DNA from: JAAYCT01 sp964499575
GTDB lineage: Bacteria; Bacillota; Clostridia; Saccharofermentanales; Saccharofermentanaceae
Assembly (NCBI GenBank): GCA_964499575.1
Contig: CAZCLK010000019.1
Span: forward strand, 1-31,922
DNA length: 31,922 nt
Direction of reading: 5' to 3'
The notes below the pieces were generated by a model, which saw only the letters and a program-made list of their open reading frames with translations, searched no databases and had not been told where the DNA came from. The position numbers and the translations under genes were made by a program. Shown here in pieces: positions 8,730 through 15,526 of this stretch. The first letter of the stretch is position 1. Every line of letters starts with the position of its first letter.

Positions 8730-8758
8730 AGTATATGGACAGCCCTTCTCAATGTCAA
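8730..8758 (-). promoter_or_regulatory. sigma-A type promoter of the Crh-like gene and uvrC
   Basis: Minus strand: perfect TTGACA (-35, 8753-8758), 17-base spacer, TATACT (-10, 8730-8735). The transcript would start about 45 bases before the ATG at 8678. This makes the HPr-like gene, uvrC and the metallophosphoesterase a transcription unit separate from rimI-tsaB-tsaE. Confidence 0.8.
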
Positions 8759-8774
8759 CAAAATGAAGGTGTGT

Positions 8775-8811
8775 CCGCCGCTTTTTCGTTATTTCGGTGA
8801 TAAAGCGGCGG
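8775..8811. other. 10-bp perfect inverted repeat between rimI and the Crh-like gene
   Basis: CCGCCGCTTT (8775-8784) and AAAGCGGCGG (8802-8811) form a perfect 10-bp stem with a 17-base loop. No T-run follows on the minus strand, so it is not a classical intrinsic terminator; it may protect the 3' end of the rimI message or slow transcription before the next promoter. Confidence 0.55.
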
Positions 8812-8830
8812 GCGCGAAGTCGAATTATGG

Positions 8831-9325
8831 TCAATCTGACATAAGCGGATTCCCGCCGGGCTCCGTGATCGGTTCTTCACGGATCATTCTTGAAAATAGC
8901 AGTGCGTCTTCGCCGCTGTCCGCATAATAGCCTCGGCGTACGCCGACGGGAAGGAACCCCTTTTTCCGGTACAGAGCGATCGCGGGCGTGTTTTTTTCGC
9001 GAACCTCCAGATGAAGGATACGAATCGACCTGCGGGCACAAAAATCAACGGCGGTATCCACCAGGAGCGCACCGGCGCCCCGGCCCCGCTCTGCGGGCGA
9101 AACGGCAAGATTGCAGATCTCCGCCTCGTCGCCGACAAACTGCAGAGCCAGGTATCCGATTACGGCCCCCCGGGCTCCATCTTCCGCCGAAAAGCAGGCC
9201 CTGCGCTCCGGGTCAAGCAGAAACGAACGGACTGCCCCCTCGCTCCAGGGTGTCGAAAAACTCTCCCGCTCGATCCGCATCAGTCCGGGCATATCGCCGA
9301 AAGCGGAATCGCGCACGTTTACCAT
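8831..9325 (-). CDS. rimI: GNAT acetyltransferase, RimI (ribosomal protein S18 alanine N-acetyltransferase)
   Basis: RimI acetylates the N-terminal alanine of ribosomal protein S18. The sequence has the GNAT acetyl-CoA loop (LAVSPAERGRGAGALLVDTAV) and the closing segment NTPAIALYRKKGFLPVGVRRGYY typical of RimI, plus FSTPWSE near the N-terminus. The open frame extends upstream to 9382 into tsaB. I chose the ATG at 9325 (164 residues) because a GGAGG box lies seven to eight bases ahead of it and it just clears the tsaB stop at 9339. Location directly after tsaB is the classical tsaB-rimI pairing, which supports RimI rather than another GNAT enzyme. Confidence 0.92.
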   Translation of the reverse strand: MVNVRDSAFGDMPGLMRIERESFSTPWSEGAVRSFLLDPERRACFSAEDGARGAVIGYLALQFVGDEAEICNLAVSPAERGRGAGALLVDTAVDFCARRSIRILHLEVREKNTPAIALYRKKGFLPVGVRRGYYADSGEDALLFSRMIREEPITEPGGNPLMSD

Positions 9326-9338
9326 AAGAGGGCCTCCG

Positions 9339-10142
9339 TTATGCATCACGGGCTCCGGTTCGCTCTTCCTCCTGCCGCGCATCGAGATTTCTTTCCGCCG
9401 CCGTACGGGTCAGATAGACCGGCAGGAGGGCATCCGGTATAAACCGGCGGTTTCGCTCTTCCAAGGGGACTTCAAGAAAGGACTCTGCGGCAAGCGCGGC
9501 AACGGATCTCGGATCGATCTCCCGAAAGGAGGTCATTGGCGTCACCCCGGATTTCCTCGCTCCCTCCGGACCCGCGTACATCCAATACGCGTTTCCGCAG
9601 GTGAAAATCGCGGCCGAAGGAGCGTTTTGCGCCCTCCACCGGTCACACGCACCGACAAATTCTTCGGCCGACCGGGCTCCCTCGGGAACCACCCCGACAC
9701 CGTTATAGTACGCGGCGGCAAAAACGCGCGCGTTTCGGGCATCGATCATCGGGACGATAAGGGTGTTTTTATGATCAAGAAGCGGATAAGCCAGCGCTTT
9801 CAGGGACGAAACAGGGACAGCGGGCTTTCCGGCGGCAAAGGCCATCGCCTGTACCGCTCCGACTCCGATCCGGATTCCGGTAAACGATCCCGGCCCGACG
9901 ACGCAAGCGAAAAGATCCGTATCTTCGTATCGCAGACCCGCCCGTTCGACCAACTCATGAACCATCGGCATGAAGGTCTCCGAATGCTTAAGGCCGACGG
10001 ACAAAAAAGACATCGCGACCGTCTCGCCGCCTTTTACGTAACAGCAGGAACAGGCCGCATTGGACGTATCGCAGGCCAAAACACGCAGCGTATTTTTCGG
10101 CTCCCCGACCGGCCCGCCGTCTATCACATCGCACGTACTCAA
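9339..10142 (-). CDS. tsaB: tRNA t6A biosynthesis protein TsaB
   Basis: TsaB is the ASKHA-fold partner of TsaD in making threonylcarbamoyl-adenosine at position 37 of ANN-decoding tRNAs. Motifs seen are LACDTSN at the start of the fold and the conserved VVGPGSFTGIRIGVGAVQAM. The open frame reaches upstream to 10325, but that part overlaps tsaE and is Arg-rich and unlike the family. I place the start at a TTG at 10142 (267 residues), which follows GGGAGG after five bases and leaves 49 bases after the tsaE stop; a GTG at 10127 is the alternative. The C-terminal region contains the variable domain of the family. It is followed closely by rimI and preceded by tsaE. Confidence 0.92.
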   Translation of the reverse strand: MSTCDVIDGGPVGEPKNTLRVLACDTSNAACSCCYVKGGETVAMSFLSVGLKHSETFMPMVHELVERAGLRYEDTDLFACVVGPGSFTGIRIGVGAVQAMAFAAGKPAVPVSSLKALAYPLLDHKNTLIVPMIDARNARVFAAAYYNGVGVVPEGARSAEEFVGACDRWRAQNAPSAAIFTCGNAYWMYAGPEGARKSGVTPMTSFREIDPRSVAALAAESFLEVPLEERNRRFIPDALLPVYLTRTAAERNLDARQEEERTGARDA

Positions 10143-10191
10143 AGGCGCCTCCCGTTGCTCATTTTCGAAAAATATTTTTCCGCTACGGTCA

Positions 10192-10707
10192 TTATAACCG
10201 AACCCCGGCGCATTGCGAAAGCATCGCCGACAGGCGCGCGCACCGGTTCCCGTCGCCCTCGGGGAAAAAGAGGCAAATCTTCCGTTCCGCCCCGACGCCG
10301 GACAACTCCGCGCGAATCGGCGCAAAAGGAAGCGCGTCGATGATCCTTTGTCCCCACTCGATCACGCACACGCCGCCCCGGTCAAAATACTCATCCAGTC
10401 CGGACATCAAAAACTCGTCCGCACCGCTGATCCGGTACACATCAAAATGAAAAAGGTCGGTCGCGCCCGGGTCTTCGGCCAAATGCTCGAAAACCAGCGT
10501 GTAGGTCGGACTCGCGACATCTTCGGCTAATCCGAGCCCGACTGCGATCCCGCGCGTCAGAACGGTCTTACCGGCGCCGAGGTCGCCGTCCAATAATACG
10601 ATGTCCCCGCGGCGCAACACGGAAGCCAGAAGTCGACCGACCTGTCCGGTCGCATCCGCGGACTCCGATATCAGACAAATGGAGTGGACTTTATCTTCGT
10701 TTGTCAT
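10192..10707 (-). CDS. tsaE: tRNA t6A biosynthesis ATPase TsaE
   Basis: TsaE is the P-loop ATPase of the TsaB-TsaD-TsaE complex. The Walker A motif GDLGAGKT is at residues 41-48, followed by the switch-like SPTYTLVFEH (about 67-76) and HFDVYRISGADEF and VIEWGQRI, all hallmark segments. Length is 171 residues from the ATG at 10707, which lies four bases beyond the amidohydrolase stop; an open frame further upstream is an overlap with that gene and lacks family similarity. The ribosome site (AAGGAA) is close to the ATG and weak, so translational coupling to the upstream gene is likely. A tsaD gene is not in the window. Confidence 0.95.
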   Translation of the reverse strand: MTNEDKVHSICLISESADATGQVGRLLASVLRRGDIVLLDGDLGAGKTVLTRGIAVGLGLAEDVASPTYTLVFEHLAEDPGATDLFHFDVYRISGADEFLMSGLDEYFDRGGVCVIEWGQRIIDALPFAPIRAELSGVGAERKICLFFPEGDGNRCARLSAMLSQCAGVRL

Positions 10708-10711
10708 TTCC

Positions 10712-12025
10712 TTATACAGTAGCCGCGGACGATCCGATGCTGTCGTCATAGCGGATCTGACCGTCGCCGATAAACAAACGGAGATGCCCCCGGCAATCCA
10801 AGGGGTCCCGGTCGAAAAGACAGAGATCCGCCGCTTTCCCTTCGGTAAGACTTCCGTACCGGTCATCGATCCCGAGTATCTCGGCCGGGCGGATTGTGAT
10901 CGCCTCAAGCGCCGCCTGTTCGTCGAGTCCGCCGCGGACCGCAAGCGACGCGGAGAGCAGCAGGTACTGCTGGGGAACACAGGGATGGTCGTTCATTAAG
11001 GCGACCGGAAGTCCCGCCTTTGTGAGGATTGCCGCCGTGCGAAGCGTCATATGGGAAAGCTCGGGTTTACTGCGGTCCCCGATGATCGGCCCGATCACAA
11101 TGCCCCTGAGCCGTCCGCCTATGCCCGCAGATACGCCCGCCCCGCGGCCTTCAGCCTGTCCGGCCTGATATTCCTTGAAAAGCACGTCTGCGATCAGATG
11201 TCCCTCCGTACAATGCTCCAGCGTGTACGTCAGCGAAAATTCGTTACAAATCCGGACGGCCGTCAGAATATCGTCCTGCCGGTGCGCGTGAATCTTCAGC
11301 GGCAGGCGTCCTTCGATCACCGGGATCAACGCTTCCGACTGAATGTCGAGGTCCGGCTTATCGGGTCTCTCGGGCGGATCTTCGTCTCCCGTGTCTTTCG
11401 CCGCTTTGTATTCGTCGAGTTTCTCTTTGTAACGGTCCAGTTTCTCCTTGTACCCGACCGCCTCGCTCAGCGCCTCCCGAAGAATGGCGGCCGTACCCAT
11501 GCGCGTCTGCGGCGATTTGTTGTCCTTGCCGTACACGCGTTTGGGATTCTCGCCGAAAGCCGCCTTTTGGGCGGCCGGCTCGCGAAGGATCGCGTCCTCG
11601 ACGGTCCGCTCATAGGTCTTTACCAGCGCGAATTGCCCGCCCAATACGTTTCCGCTTCCGGGTCCGGTCATTACGATGCCGACACCGCCTTCGAAAGCTT
11701 CCCGAAAACAAACGTCGGCGTTATGGATTCCGTCAATCGCGCGAAGATGCGGGGTGACCGGATCGGTCATCTCGTTACCGTCACTGCCCTCCATGTCGAG
11801 GCTGTCATCGAAAAGTCCCAAGTGCGAATGCGCGTCGATCAAAGCCGGCAGGAGCCACCCGCCTTTTCCGTCGATCACGGTTGTGTCCCGATCCATCCCC
11901 TCCGGGATGCGCGGTTCGCCCTCCCCGATTTGCGCGATCCGCCCGTCCCGCACAATGATGTAGCCGTTTTCGATCGTACGCGAGCCGTCCATCGTTAAAA
12001 TACGAGCGTTTCTAATGACCAGCAT
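10712..12025 (-). CDS. amidohydrolase-family metal-dependent hydrolase
   Basis: A member of the amidohydrolase superfamily related to imidazolonepropionase-like enzymes; substrate unknown. It has the family's beta-sandwich start (MLVIRNARILTMDG), the metal-binding HxH (DAHSHLG, His66 and His68), a later HAHRQDD histidine, LEHCTEGH, and LMNDHP with the catalytic-type Asp. The middle carries a charged insertion (about 185-225) with a YKEKLDRYKEKLDEYK repeat, probably a helical hairpin. The ATG at 12025 (437 residues) follows GAGAGGTGG; an upstream start at 12124 would run into the terminator hairpin of rpsI. It is the leading gene before tsaE-tsaB-rimI with four bases to tsaE, although a functional link to tRNA modification is not evident. 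Confidence 0.88.
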   Translation of the reverse strand: MLVIRNARILTMDGSRTIENGYIIVRDGRIAQIGEGEPRIPEGMDRDTTVIDGKGGWLLPALIDAHSHLGLFDDSLDMEGSDGNEMTDPVTPHLRAIDGIHNADVCFREAFEGGVGIVMTGPGSGNVLGGQFALVKTYERTVEDAILREPAAQKAAFGENPKRVYGKDNKSPQTRMGTAAILREALSEAVGYKEKLDRYKEKLDEYKAAKDTGDEDPPERPDKPDLDIQSEALIPVIEGRLPLKIHAHRQDDILTAVRICNEFSLTYTLEHCTEGHLIADVLFKEYQAGQAEGRGAGVSAGIGGRLRGIVIGPIIGDRSKPELSHMTLRTAAILTKAGLPVALMNDHPCVPQQYLLLSASLAVRGGLDEQAALEAITIRPAEILGIDDRYGSLTEGKAADLCLFDRDPLDCRGHLRLFIGDGQIRYDDSIGSSAATV

Positions 12026-12042
12026 ATGCCACCTCTCTTGCT

Positions 12043-12085
12043 TCAAAAACAACGGCGCACCCGGCAGGTTGTGCCCGGTGCGCCG
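12043..12085 (-). terminator. intrinsic terminator after rpsI
   Basis: On the minus strand a GC-rich hairpin with a 9-bp stem (12077-12085 pairing with 12053-12061), extended by three more pairs after a C-C mismatch, has a seven-base loop and is followed by TTGTTTTTG. It separates the rplM-rpsI unit from the amidohydrolase gene, only 18 bases before that gene's ATG. Confidence 0.85.
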
Positions 12086-12173
12086 CTTAACTTCTACGAT
12101 CTTGTTCGTCCCGGCCGGAAACATCCCGGTCGAAGCGCTCGAATCCCAACCGCAAAGCGGTACCGGAAGAGCA
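12086..12173. other. short spacer between rpsI and its terminator
   Basis: These 88 bases hold no open frame with a ribosome site and no convincing promoter on the minus strand, so the amidohydrolase promoter was not located; it may rely on read-through past the terminator. Confidence 0.4.
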
Positions 12174-12581
12174 TTAACGCTTGGAGAACTGCGAAGCCTT
12201 TCTCGCTTTCTTGAGACCGGGCTTCTTTCTTTCCTTCATTCTGGAGTCGCGGGTCAGGAAGCCGGCCTTCTTGAGGATCGCCTTATAGGCTTCCTCGTCC
12301 GCCTTTACGAGCGCTCTGGAAAGTCCGTGACGAATGGCTCCGGCTTGACCGGAAACACCTCCGCCGATCGCCTTGCAGACGATGTCGAACTTACCGACGG
12401 TCCCCGTCGCGACGAGCGGCTGGCGGATGATCAGTTTGAGTGTCTCCATCCCGAAATAATCTTCAATGTCTTTATCGTTCACGGTTATGACACCGGTACC
12501 GGGGAAAATGCGCACACATGCCACCGCATCCTTCCTGCGTCCGGTTCCGTAAAAATATACCTTCGTTGATTTCTTGACCAT
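12174..12581 (-). CDS. rpsI: 30S ribosomal protein S9
   Basis: S9 is a small-subunit head protein whose C-terminal tail contacts P-site tRNA. The 135-residue sequence has the signature GTGRRKDAVACVRIFPGTG near the N-terminus, GGGVSGQAGAIRHGLSRAL in the middle and the conserved basic end KKARKASQFSKR. The ATG at 12581 is preceded by GGGGAGG ten bases upstream, and rplM ends 21 bases before it, giving the universal rplM-rpsI pair. Nothing is odd about it. Confidence 0.99.
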   Translation of the reverse strand: MVKKSTKVYFYGTGRRKDAVACVRIFPGTGVITVNDKDIEDYFGMETLKLIIRQPLVATGTVGKFDIVCKAIGGGVSGQAGAIRHGLSRALVKADEEAYKAILKKAGFLTRDSRMKERKKPGLKKARKASQFSKR

Positions 12582-12602
12582 GATCTTTTTACCTCCCCTT
12601 TC

Positions 12603-13037
12603 TTATGCTTCGATCGTCAGCGTCTCAGGCTTCTGCGCGGCGTGCTCATGATTCGGTCCGGCATAAACCTTGAGTTTCTTGTACATCTGACGGCCCAAAG
12701 TAGTCTTGGGAAGCATCCCCTTTACAGCCATCTCGACGGCCTTCTCAGGCTTGCTGCTCATCAGCTTGCGATAAGTAGTCTCCTTGAGCCCACCCGGATA
12801 ACCGGTGTGGTAACGGTACATTTTCTGGTCGAGCTTATTTCCCGTCAACACAACCTTATCTGCGTTTACGATAATCACAAAGTCGCCGCAATCGAGAAAG
12901 GGTGTAAACGTCGGCTTGTGCTTGCCGCGAAGAATTCTCGCCACTTCGGTCGCCAGACGGCCGAGCTTCAGTCCCTGGGCATCGACGACGAACCATTTGC
13001 GTTCGATCTCGCCGGCTTTCGCTACGTATGTCTTCAT
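12603..13037 (-). CDS. rplM: 50S ribosomal protein L13
   Basis: L13 is an early-assembling large-subunit protein. The 144 residues read MKTYVAKAGEIERKWFVVDA, then GRLATEVARILRGKHKPTFTP, MVKGMLPKTTLGRQM-type and KLKVYAGPNHEHAAQKPETL segments, all diagnostic. The start is notable: AAGGAGG lies 13 bases upstream of the ATG, longer than the usual 5-10; an ATT or ATC just upstream would be closer but is unlikely because the family begins at MKTY. The longer spacing could be part of a structured leader. The gene has its own strong promoter and forms an operon with rpsI. Confidence 0.99.
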   Translation of the reverse strand: MKTYVAKAGEIERKWFVVDAQGLKLGRLATEVARILRGKHKPTFTPFLDCGDFVIIVNADKVVLTGNKLDQKMYRYHTGYPGGLKETTYRKLMSSKPEKAVEMAVKGMLPKTTLGRQMYKKLKVYAGPNHEHAAQKPETLTIEA

Positions 13038-13098
13038 AATGATCGGTATTCCTCCTTAGGTCTTCTTCCATCGGTACACAACCCGAAAACCGGGCGCT
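13038..13098 (-). promoter_or_regulatory. possible rplM mRNA leader
   Basis: About 60 bases lie between the predicted transcription start and the rplM ATG. They contain a CCCGGTTTTCGGG hairpin (about 13082-13094) and an unusually distant AAGGAGG. Autoregulatory L13 leaders are known in Firmicutes; whether this one belongs to that class I cannot tell by eye. Confidence 0.35.
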
Positions 13099-13103
13099 TC
13101 ACC

Positions 13104-13132
13104 ATAATACGGGCGCACCCCCGCTATGTCAA
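13104..13132 (-). promoter_or_regulatory. sigma-A type promoter of rplM-rpsI
   Basis: Minus strand: perfect TTGACA (13127-13132), 17-base spacer, TATTAT (13104-13109). The spacer is GC-rich. It sits right after the HAD gene stop at 13175. Confidence 0.85.
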
Positions 13133-13174
13133 TAGAGAACTGAATAATTCTGGATTTTTTTCGATTATTCTCTG

Positions 13175-13888
13175 TTATTCTCCGTTTTTCGCGGTGTTCA
13201 ACTCATATTTATCAACCGGTTGAATGTTCGGTGCCCGCCCGCACAGTTCGTCGACGATCCCGCAGATCTCCCGGAGGCTTGTAACCGTTCGATCGGCGGC
13301 AGAAACATCCTGGCCGTCCGAAGTCGGATTCTTATACCCGACCGTGAACATACCGGCCGCTTTGGCCGAAAGGACACCCGCGGTCGAATCCTCGACCGCA
13401 AGGCAGAACCGGGGCGGGATGTCGATTTTCCCGGCCGCCTTCAGATAAATATCGGGAGCGGGTTTTCCGTGTTTGACCTCTTCTCCGCCGGTAAAACTCT
13501 CCATTTTATCCCACAGCTTCAAATGATCGAAAACCGCCCGTATAAAAGCGATTCGCGAGGACGAAGCAACGGCGGCGCGAATGCCCTGCTCCGCCAAATG
13601 GCGAAGAAGCGCGGTAAGTCCCTCCGACTCCCCGATTCCGGAATCCGGAAGATAGGAAATGACCATCTCCCACTGCCGCGCGATCAAAACATCCGGCTTT
13701 TCGGGAAGTTGAAACTGCCCGATCATTGCGCTCCACAGCGCTTCGCTGGTTCTGCCGATATATGGATTCGTAACGGATTGATCCGCGTCGATTCCGTAGC
13801 TTCTTAAAATTTCCAGATTGACCGCATCATGCAGGGGCTCGCTGTCCAGAAGGACCCCGTCCATGTCAAAAATTACCGCGCGAATCAA
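13175..13888 (-). CDS. HAD-family phosphatase, beta-phosphoglucomutase-like
   Basis: A haloacid dehalogenase superfamily hydrolase of the subfamily with a helical cap. Motif I is FDMDGVLLDSEPLH (nucleophile Asp8, acid/base Asp10), motif II is in AAVASSSR, motif III is the Lys of KHGKPAPDIYL, and motif IV is AVEDSTAGVLSAKAAG. The 237-residue length and GKPAPD context fit sugar-phosphate phosphatases or beta-phosphoglucomutases, but the substrate cannot be assigned. The start is a TTG at 13888 whose TTGA overlaps the purF stop by four bases; GAGGG lies just upstream. It is therefore translationally coupled to purF. Confidence 0.9.
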   Translation of the reverse strand: MIRAVIFDMDGVLLDSEPLHDAVNLEILRSYGIDADQSVTNPYIGRTSEALWSAMIGQFQLPEKPDVLIARQWEMVISYLPDSGIGESEGLTALLRHLAEQGIRAAVASSSRIAFIRAVFDHLKLWDKMESFTGGEEVKHGKPAPDIYLKAAGKIDIPPRFCLAVEDSTAGVLSAKAAGMFTVGYKNPTSDGQDVSAADRTVTSLREICGIVDELCGRAPNIQPVDKYELNTAKNGE

Positions 13889-15288
13889 ATGCTCGCCCTC
13901 TCTTCTTTCGGAAATTCGGTACTGCCCTCGGGATATCTGCCCGAAAAGCAGGCGTCACAAAATTCATGCTTCCCGTCGCCGATCATTCGGGACAGCCCCG
14001 GAATATCCAAATATCCCAGAGAATCCGCTCCGATAATGCGCGCAATGCCGGATACCGATTGCGTATTGGCGATCAAGGCCTCGCAGGACGGGACATCCGT
14101 CCCGAAATAACACGGGTAACGAAACGGCGGGGCACTGATCCGAACATGGACCTCCGCCGCACCGCAGTTTCTTAAAAGACCGATGATGCGCGCAACGGTC
14201 GTGCCCCGAACGATCGAATCGTCGATCAGGACCACCCGTTTCCCCCGGATGACACTGCGTATGGGGTTCAGCTTGATGCCGACCGCTTCCTGACGGAGTG
14301 CCTGTTCGGGTTTGATGAACGTTCTGCCGATATAACTGTTCTTATAAAAACCCCGGACGACGGGGATACCGGATTCCACACCATACCCCGCTGCGGCATC
14401 AAGGCCCGATTCGGGAACGCCGACCACGACGTCCGCATCGACCGGATGCATCGCGGCCAACAACTTTCCCGCCCGGAATCGCGCCTCGTATACGCTGACC
14501 CCGTCAATGACGCTGTCCGGTCGTGCGAAATAAATGTATTCAAAAATGCAATGACTGCATTTGGAGGGGGGTTCCGGAAAAACGGAGCGCATCCCGCCCG
14601 CGTCGCAGATCACGACCTCGCCGGGCAGGACATCGCGGACGAATTCGGCACCGACGGCATCGAGCGCGCATGTCTCGGAAGCAAACACCTCCGAATTGCC
14701 GAGTCGACCGATGCACAGCGGCCGGAATCCGAACCGGTCCCGTGCCGCGATGAGTTTACCGGGAGTCATGACCAGGAGCGAATACGCGCCCCGGACCTCG
14801 AGCATCATCTCGGCGACAGCCTTTTCGATCGAGTGGGTTCGGACCCGGTTGCCTGCGATCATGTAGGCAAGGACCTCGGAATCGACGTCGGTCTGAAAAA
14901 TCGCGCCTCGCTCCTGAAGCTCGGCGCGCAGACGGTCCGCATTGGTGAGATTTCCGTTATGTGCGATGGAGAAAGCGCCCTTTGAATACTGCGTCACGAT
15001 CGGTTGCGCGTTCTCGATAATACTTCTGCCGGCGGTTGAATAGCGGACATGTCCGATTGCCGCGCTTCCGGTCATCCCCGAAAGCTCCTGCGAACGAAAA
15101 ACCTCGCTGACAAGACCCATGCCCTTACGGCAAAGGATCTCGTCGCCCTGACGAACCGCGATTCCGCAACTTTCCTGTCCGCGGTGCTGGAGCGCGAACA
15201 GACCGTAATACATGCGTGCGGAGATATCGGAACCCTCACGGTTATTGATCCCGAAAATGCCGCATTCCTCGTGCAGACCACCGGTCAT
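13885..15288 (-). CDS. purF: amidophosphoribosyltransferase
   Basis: PurF makes 5-phosphoribosylamine from PRPP and glutamine, the first step of purine synthesis. The protein (467 residues) begins MTGGLHEECGIFGI: Cys9 would be the N-terminal nucleophile after propeptide removal. The glutaminase half is followed by the PRPP-binding motif VVLIDDSIVRGTT. Cysteines in SKCSHCIFEYIYFARPDS and EFCDACFSGRYP match the [4Fe-4S] ligands of the Bacillus-type enzyme, consistent with an anaerobe. GAGAGGAT precedes the ATG at 15288. It is not in a visible purine operon here; only the HAD gene follows. A possible extended -10 (TGTTACAAT on the minus strand, about 15373-15381) may serve it. Confidence 0.98.
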   Translation of the reverse strand: MTGGLHEECGIFGINNREGSDISARMYYGLFALQHRGQESCGIAVRQGDEILCRKGMGLVSEVFRSQELSGMTGSAAIGHVRYSTAGRSIIENAQPIVTQYSKGAFSIAHNGNLTNADRLRAELQERGAIFQTDVDSEVLAYMIAGNRVRTHSIEKAVAEMMLEVRGAYSLLVMTPGKLIAARDRFGFRPLCIGRLGNSEVFASETCALDAVGAEFVRDVLPGEVVICDAGGMRSVFPEPPSKCSHCIFEYIYFARPDSVIDGVSVYEARFRAGKLLAAMHPVDADVVVGVPESGLDAAAGYGVESGIPVVRGFYKNSYIGRTFIKPEQALRQEAVGIKLNPIRSVIRGKRVVLIDDSIVRGTTVARIIGLLRNCGAAEVHVRISAPPFRYPCYFGTDVPSCEALIANTQSVSGIARIIGADSLGYLDIPGLSRMIGDGKHEFCDACFSGRYPEGSTEFPKEERASI

Positions 15289-15526
15289 GTTTATCCTCTC
15301 CGCGCTGGGGATCCGTCAGTGAAATCGTGTCTTCAAAAGCCGGATGCGCTCATAACGGTCCATTCACGAAAACATTGTAACACGGACGGGCATGCGCGCT
15401 ATTTGTATAATACGCAGAAATTTCGACGCGATTACACTTGTGCTTTGTCGTTGTCTTTTAGGAATCGTCATGCTAATATCAGGGCGTGCATCGATTATCA
15501 TTCGTAATGTATACAAGGATAAAGTC
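15289..15526. other. divergent intergenic region purF / VanX-like gene
   Basis: 238 bases between divergently transcribed genes. It holds a good promoter for the rightward gene (15451-15479) and a weaker extended -10 candidate for purF (minus strand, TACAAT at 15373-15378). No purine riboswitch aptamer was recognised by eye. Confidence 0.5.
15451..15479 (+). promoter_or_regulatory. promoter of the VanX-like lipoprotein gene
   Basis: TTGTCT (15451-15456), 17-base spacer, TAATAT (15474-15479) with an extended TG motif one base upstream. It lies about 48 bases before the start codon at 15527. A TATAAT at 15406-15411 without a matching -35 is an alternative. Confidence 0.55.

Noticed and set aside
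9326..9382. Longer start for rimI inside tsaB
   Set aside because: The upstream in-frame codons overlap tsaB and lack a ribosome site; the ATG at 9325 has a well-spaced GGAGG.
10143..10325. Arg-rich N-terminal extension of tsaB
   Set aside because: It overlaps the end of tsaE in another frame and does not resemble TsaB; the TTG at 10142 has a good ribosome site.
11051..11998. 315-codon plus-strand frame opposite the amidohydrolase
   Set aside because: Antisense shadow of a gene with clear catalytic motifs; composition is atypical and Arg/Phe-rich.
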